Shown: positions 5,596 to 9,492 of the stretch, piece by piece
Position numbering within the stretch: the first letter of the stretch is position 1
How the letters are laid out: every line of letters starts with the position of its first letter
Assembly (NCBI GenBank): GCA_030671165.1
Contig: DAOVAG010000021.1
Location: forward strand, 1-9,492
Source: Candidatus Bathyarchaeota archaeon
GTDB lineage: Archaea > Thermoproteota > Bathyarchaeia > RBG-16-48-13 > GCA-020355125
Direction of reading: 5' to 3'
Length of the DNA stretch: 9,492 nucleotides
Notes under the pieces: generated by a model
The model's input: the letters and a program-made list of their open reading frames with translations, nothing else
What the model was told of the DNA's origin: nothing
The model's database searches: none
Program-made: the position numbers and the translations under genes

Positions 5596-6876
5596 GTGAC
5601 ATTAACTATAAGCAATTCTTTAAAAATCAAATTTCTTGGTGGAACTTTAGAGGTCGGAAGATCTGCTGTTGCTATAAAAAGTCGTGAAACTCAAATTCTA
5701 TTAGATTATGGTATAATGATTGGTTTCGAACCAGGGTTTCCTATGTATGTTCATCCAAATGAAGTTGATGGGATAATTCTCACCCATAGTCATCTGGATC
5801 ATAGTGGCACGATTCCGATATTTCACATTAGGGGAAAAATACCTGTTTATGGTACACCGCTTTCTTTTGAATTAACAAAATTATTGATAACGGATCTTAT
5901 TCATATCAATGGTTACTATCTTCCCTTTGAATATATTGATCTCAGATCTATGATGGATTACTGTGTAAATACTAACTACCGAGAACCTCGAAAAATTGGG
6001 GATTTAACCTTAGAACTCTTAGAGTCAGGTCATATTCCTGGTGGAGCACAAGCTATAGTGGAATCCAATGGTAAAAGGGTTCTTTATACAAGTGATTTTA
6101 ATTCTAGTGATACTGGACTCTTAAGGGGAGCCGATCAAGACTATGATAATATCGATGTTTTGATTATGGAGAGCACATATGCCAGTGAGAACCATATGGA
6201 TAGAAAAATGGTTGAACAAAGATTCATAAATAGGGTTATTGAGATTGTGGAGAGAGGGGGAACAGTTCTTGTACCAGCTTTCTCTGTAGGGAGATCTCAA
6301 GAAATCCTTTGTATTTTAAAGAAATTTCAGTTTAAGTATTCAGTTACAGTGGATGGAATGGCAAAGGATGCAAACAAGATTCTAATTCGATATCCTAATT
6401 ATCTAAGAGATGGTGAACTCTTCAAAGCTGCATTAAATTCTGCAAATTGGATCAAAGGGTGGAAAGATAGGAAACTTGCTACAAAAAAACCGGGTGTTAT
6501 AATATCTCCAGCTGGTATGCTGAGAGGAGGTAATGCTATTTTTTATATGAACCATCTATCGAGAAAGAGTGAGAACGCAATTTTTTTAGTCAGTTACCAA
6601 GTTCCTAACTCTCCAGGTAGAAGATTGCTCGATACAGGAAAATTCATTATAAGGGGAAAAACTATGAAGATTAATGCAGAAGTAGATACATTTGATTTCA
6701 CCTCTCATTGTGGAAGGAAACAATTAATTAAGACAGCTAAACTAGTTGGTGCAGATGCAAAGATTTTTCTTATGCATGGTGCAGAAGAGAATTGTCAAAG
6801 ATTGGCTAAAGAGATAAAAGGGGAGCTGGGTTTGAATGCTATTTCACCATCGACAGGAGATATCTACAAAGTCTAA
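5596..6876 (+). CDS. Beta-CASP metallo-beta-lactamase ribonuclease, aCPSF2-like
   Basis: Beta-CASP enzymes are zinc-dependent RNA nucleases related to eukaryotic CPSF73 and bacterial RNase J. Metal ligands are visible in order: H64-x-H66-x-D68-H69 (THSHLDHSG), H146 (SGHIPGG), D167 (YTSDFN), then the beta-CASP motifs A (E192 in MESTY), B (H371 in TSHCGRK) and C (H394 in MHGAEEN). At 426 residues there is no room for the N-terminal KH domains of aCPSF1. The N-terminal GGTLEVGRSAVAI fits aCPSF2 better than archaeal RNase J, which normally has EIGKN there. It should be soluble and act on RNA 5' or 3' ends; the exact activity is not shown by sequence. The start is GTG at 5596. An in-frame stop at 5584-5586 limits alternatives, and GAGGG at 5588-5592 is a close Shine-Dalgarno. 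It converges with the GNAT gene 66 bases downstream. Confidence 0.9.
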   Translation: MTLTISNSLKIKFLGGTLEVGRSAVAIKSRETQILLDYGIMIGFEPGFPMYVHPNEVDGIILTHSHLDHSGTIPIFHIRGKIPVYGTPLSFELTKLLITDLIHINGYYLPFEYIDLRSMMDYCVNTNYREPRKIGDLTLELLESGHIPGGAQAIVESNGKRVLYTSDFNSSDTGLLRGADQDYDNIDVLIMESTYASENHMDRKMVEQRFINRVIEIVERGGTVLVPAFSVGRSQEILCILKKFQFKYSVTVDGMAKDANKILIRYPNYLRDGELFKAALNSANWIKGWKDRKLATKKPGVIISPAGMLRGGNAIFYMNHLSRKSENAIFLVSYQVPNSPGRRLLDTGKFIIRGKTMKINAEVDTFDFTSHCGRKQLIKTAKLVGADAKIFLMHGAEENCQRLAKEIKGELGLNAISPSTGDIYKV

Positions 6877-6942
6877 CATAAGATCATTAAAAATATCAGT
6901 TTATGATTCAAGTTTCTCAAGTTAGGCAGATTACACTGTTTA

Positions 6943-7422
6943 TCATTTTTCTCGAAGCTGCCCTCTCAAAAAAACTTGGTCTGGAGAACCTGAATAACCC
7001 TGAACAAAACCAGTGATCATGAATCCGTTTAGAGAATATAAAGCAACGTAAGTTACACTTCGAGGATTTACAATCACATCAATATGAGATGCTTTAGGCA
7101 AACGTTTCTTAACCTCGTTAATGAATTCATTAAGCAACATAACCGTCAAACCTTTTCTAGCAAATTTTCCATCAATAGGATGTAAAAAGAAAATTCTGGG
7201 ATTTAGAGAAACCTGGGAAGATTGAGGAACTAAACCAGTTATCATTCCAATAATTTTTCCTTTGCTTTTCCCAACCATTGTAAAGATATTAGGTCCTTTC
7301 AATTGAACTTGTCCAACAATCACCTTCTTAATTAAGTCAAGACATACTTCAACGTCGTTATTTTTTAGTTCTTCAAAGGTGAAATTAGGAGTCTTCCTCG
7401 TTAATCTATTGAATCTACTCAT
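6943..7422 (-). CDS. GNAT-family N-acetyltransferase
   Basis: GNAT enzymes move an acetyl group from acetyl-CoA to an amine. This 159-residue protein shows the fold order: an early helix with CLDLIKKVI, a strand FTMVGKSKGKIIGMITGLV, and a second strand RIFFLHPI. These lead into the CoA-binding segment GKFARKGLTVMLLNEFINEV (about 85-104). Then come DVIVNPRSVTYVALYSLNGFMITG (about 115-138), with the usual Asn, Tyr129 and Gly-Phe pair. The pyrophosphate loop reads R89-K-G91-L-T rather than the full Q/R-x-x-G-x-G/A, a mild deviation. The substrate (protein N-terminus, amine or antibiotic-like) is unknown. The ATG at 7422 has GGAGAT at 7430-7435 upstream on the minus strand with a 7-base spacer. 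It diverges from the FAD dehydrogenase across a 125-base shared promoter region. Confidence 0.88.
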   Translation of the reverse strand: MSRFNRLTRKTPNFTFEELKNNDVEVCLDLIKKVIVGQVQLKGPNIFTMVGKSKGKIIGMITGLVPQSSQVSLNPRIFFLHPIDGKFARKGLTVMLLNEFINEVKKRLPKASHIDVIVNPRSVTYVALYSLNGFMITGFVQGYSGSPDQVFLRGQLREK

Positions 7423-7453
7423 TTACAATATCTCCATATGAAGTATCCTAAAT

Positions 7454-7464
7454 GGATATATAAG
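7454..7464 (-). promoter_or_regulatory. TATA box for the GNAT gene
   Basis: On the minus strand this reads CTTATATATCC, centred about 37 bases before the ATG. Initiation about 25 bases on would fall near 7434, placing the GGAGAT ribosome site at the very 5' end of a short leader. Confidence 0.5.
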
Positions 7465-7489
7465 TCTCTTAATGCATCTCTTAGAGGCG

Positions 7490-7503
7490 AAAAGTATAAA
7501 TTA
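7490..7503 (+). promoter_or_regulatory. TATA box for the FAD dehydrogenase gene
   Basis: AAAAGTATAAATTA is centred about 50 bases before the TTG start. The predicted transcript start near 7522 leaves a leader of about 25 bases that contains the Shine-Dalgarno GAGGGAT (7537-7543). Together with the opposite box at 7454-7464, this makes a compact divergent promoter pair about 37 bases apart. Confidence 0.5.
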
Positions 7504-7547
7504 TCTTAATTGTTTTAGTTTTTGGTTTCTATTTTTGAGGGATAGAT

Positions 7548-8921
7548 TTGAAATATGATGTTGTAATAGTTGGAGCAGGTCCAGCTGGATTATTTGCAGG
7601 AAGAGAAATCGCTCAACAGAGTAAAATGAAAATCTTGATAATTGATATGGGGCGAGGAGTTGATGAAAGATTTTGTCCTGCTACAGAGTATAAAGGGTGT
7701 ACAAAATGTTCACCATGTGCCATTATGTCAGGAGTAGGTGGAGCTGGAACTCTTTCAAGCGGTTTATTAAATCTTAAACCTGATATAGGTGGGGATTTAG
7801 GTCAACTTCTACATGATGATGCTGCTGCATGGGACTTGGTAAAATATGTTGATGACATTTTTCTAGAGAATGGAGCACCTCAACAAATATTTAATCCCAC
7901 TCAAGATGAAGCGGAGGAATTAGAAAGGAAAGCAGCTGCAGTAGGGGTGAGATTCATTCCGATTCCTCAGAGACATATAGGTACGGATAATGCTCCAAAT
8001 GTAATAAAAAAGTTTGAAGAAAAAATTAGGCTTCAAGGTGTAAAACTTCTTTTAAAGAAAAGAGTTTTAAGAATTAATGAGGGCAGTGTATCACTGAACG
8101 ATGGATCAAAGATTACAGCTAAATATATTCTAGTAGCTCCAGGAAGAACCGGAGCAAACTGGTTAGCTAACGAAGCAAAAAGACTTAGAATTCCAACCGA
8201 GTATCAACCCATTGACATCGGTATAAGAGTGGAAGTACCGGCAGTAGTTATGGATCCAATTATTAAGATCAATCGTGATCCAAAATTCCATATCTATCCC
8301 GATACATATGATGATCAGGTTCGAACATTCTGTGTAAATTCTCGAGGTTACGTTGTTCAAGAAGTTTACGATGATTTCATTGGTGTAAACGGGGCTGCTA
8401 TGACAGAAAAAACATCAAAAAATACGAACTTCGCCCTTCTTGTGAGAGTAGGATTAACAGAGCCTCTTGAAGATACAACAGCCTACGGAAGGACAATAGC
8501 TATGCAGACTACTACCCTTGGAGGTGGAAAACCTCTTATTCAAAGGTTACGAGATCTAAAAAGAGGTCGAAGATCGAATTGGGATAGGATCAACCAAGGA
8601 CACGTAAGACCAACACTTATACACGTTACTCCTGGAGATGTAAGTATGGGCCTTACCCATCGCATCGTTACCGATCTTCTCGAAGCTTTAGAAAAACTCG
8701 ATTATGTAATCCCTGGAGTAGATTCTCATTCTACACTGATTTATGCGCCTGAGATCAAGTTCTCCGCGAATAGGATTAAAACCAACGATGATCTTGAAAC
8801 AAACATTGAGAACATGTTCGTAGCTGGTGATGGAGCTGGTCTATCAAGGGGACTTGTTACAGCAGCTGCAACCGGAGTAATCGCTGCCAGAGGTATCTTA
8901 AAAAAGGAGAATATTGAGTAA
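7548..8921 (+). CDS. FAD-dependent dehydrogenase (COG2509-like)
   Basis: This 457-residue flavoprotein has an N-terminal FAD-binding fold (YDVVIVGAGPAGLFAG, dinucleotide motif G9-x-G11-x-x-G14). The C-terminal flavin-contact segment is NMFVAGDGAGLSRGLVTAAATG (about 422-443). A middle strand, YILVAPGRTG, is the usual second FAD element. After the first helix comes a cysteine group, C43, C51, C54 and C57, leading into MSGVGGAGTLSSGLLNL. The GGAG-centred block is typical of COG2509, a family of soluble dehydrogenases with no firmly assigned substrate. Length is normal. The start is TTG at 7548, placed just before the conserved YDVVIVG strand and backed by GAGGGAT at 7537-7543. It has its own promoter, divergent from the acetyltransferase. 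Geranylgeranyl reductases share the fold but not the CPA and cysteine region, so I prefer COG2509. Confidence 0.88.
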   Translation: MKYDVVIVGAGPAGLFAGREIAQQSKMKILIIDMGRGVDERFCPATEYKGCTKCSPCAIMSGVGGAGTLSSGLLNLKPDIGGDLGQLLHDDAAAWDLVKYVDDIFLENGAPQQIFNPTQDEAEELERKAAAVGVRFIPIPQRHIGTDNAPNVIKKFEEKIRLQGVKLLLKKRVLRINEGSVSLNDGSKITAKYILVAPGRTGANWLANEAKRLRIPTEYQPIDIGIRVEVPAVVMDPIIKINRDPKFHIYPDTYDDQVRTFCVNSRGYVVQEVYDDFIGVNGAAMTEKTSKNTNFALLVRVGLTEPLEDTTAYGRTIAMQTTTLGGGKPLIQRLRDLKRGRRSNWDRINQGHVRPTLIHVTPGDVSMGLTHRIVTDLLEALEKLDYVIPGVDSHSTLIYAPEIKFSANRIKTNDDLETNIENMFVAGDGAGLSRGLVTAAATGVIAARGILKKENIE

Positions 8922-8956
8922 TATATTCAACATTTTCTCTATTGTTCTCACCAGTA

Positions 8957-8989
8957 TTTTTAGTGTACGTGTTTTATGACTTCTTTTTT
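8957..8989 (+). terminator. T-rich terminator region after the FAD dehydrogenase
   Basis: T-runs at 8957-8961 and 8984-8989 lie 35-70 bases after the stop, in a pyrimidine-rich stretch. They fit intrinsic termination by archaeal RNA polymerase. No stable hairpin precedes them. Confidence 0.3.
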
Positions 8990-9050
8990 CATGTTTCTCA
9001 TTAATTCAAAGAATTTTCAGAGCAAATTGTATAACAAACTGATTGCATCG

Positions 9051-9083
9051 ATCTGGAAAGTTAGATTAGAAAATATTCCAGAT
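9051..9083. repeat. 8-bp perfect inverted repeat upstream of purA
   Basis: The arms ATCTGGAA (9051-9058) and TTCCAGAT (9076-9083) flank 17 bases. The repeat lies about 70-100 bases before the purA start and just upstream of its TATA-like box, where an operator could sit. The arms are less AT-biased than most inverted repeats in this window. Confidence 0.45.
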
Positions 9084-9107
9084 AAAATGGATAAAACGGA
9101 AAAAAGA

Positions 9108-9120
9108 TTTAAGTTATATG
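9108..9120 (+). promoter_or_regulatory. TATA box for purA
   Basis: TTTAAGTTATATG is centred about 37 bases before the ATG and preceded by a purine-rich BRE-like GGAAAAAAG (9098-9106). The implied leader is about 10 bases with no clear Shine-Dalgarno. Confidence 0.45.
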
Positions 9121-9142
9121 TTTATCTTAGAAGCAGCAGTGA

Positions 9143-9492
<350 letters not shown>

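Noticed and set aside
5596..6876. Archaeal RNase J or aCPSF1
   Set aside because: There is no KH region (excludes aCPSF1), and the N-terminal EVGRSA differs from the EIGKN expected for RNase J; an aCPSF2-like protein fits better.
8163..8360. Minus-strand 65-residue ORF
   Set aside because: It lies entirely inside the FAD dehydrogenase gene on the opposite strand, with no protein-like motif; it is a shadow of that gene.
7548..8921. Geranylgeranyl reductase (archaeal lipid saturation)
   Set aside because: It shares the N-terminal FAD motif, but the C43/C51/C54/C57 block and GGAG segment fit COG2509, and the geranylgeranyl reductase C-terminal signature is not seen.

Overview
The window is 9.5 kb of AT-rich archaeal chromosome. 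The archaeal assignment rests on gene content: an archaeosine-type tRNA-guanine transglycosylase (TgtA), an aCPSF2-type beta-CASP nuclease, an Lsm protein with the archaeal C-terminal extension, a DUF1922-like zinc ribbon, and archaeal-style uS8. TATA-like boxes about 35-50 bases before several starts agree with this. The lineage cannot be fixed from these genes. Long AT-rich spacers and single-gene transcription units would fit several uncultured archaeal groups, including Asgard archaea, but nothing here is diagnostic.

Layout. 1-575: the 3' part of a zinc-type alcohol/polyol dehydrogenase, clearly GC-richer than the genes that follow. 778-853 (minus): tRNA-Cys(GCA) with an encoded CCA. 1227-1619: ribosomal protein uS8 standing alone, outside any ribosomal operon. 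1787-2122 (minus): a small protein with a possible PD-(D/E)xK nuclease-like core. 2491-2688: the DUF1922-like zinc ribbon. 3003-3431: Lsm protein. 3605-5233: TgtA without the usual C-terminal PUA domain. 5596-6876: aCPSF2-like ribonuclease. 6943-7422 (minus): GNAT acetyltransferase, divergent from 7548-8921, a COG2509-type FAD-dependent dehydrogenase. 9152-end: the 5' part of adenylosuccinate synthetase (purA), which runs out of the window.

Functional picture. RNA metabolism dominates: a tRNA gene, a ribosomal protein, an Sm-like RNA binder, a tRNA-modifying enzyme and an RNA-processing nuclease. They do not look like an operon. Most have their own spacer and promoter-like box, and the spacers (170-370 bases) are long for archaea. 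The tRNA-Cys carries G at the position that should be 15, the base TgtA modifies. No mobile element, CRISPR array or obvious defence island was seen. I found no convincing previously undescribed system. The points most worth checking are the isolated uS8 gene, the PUA-less TgtA, the divergent nuclease-like small protein, inverted repeats in the non-coding spacers (notably upstream of purA and of the zinc-ribbon gene), and the compositional break at the dehydrogenase.
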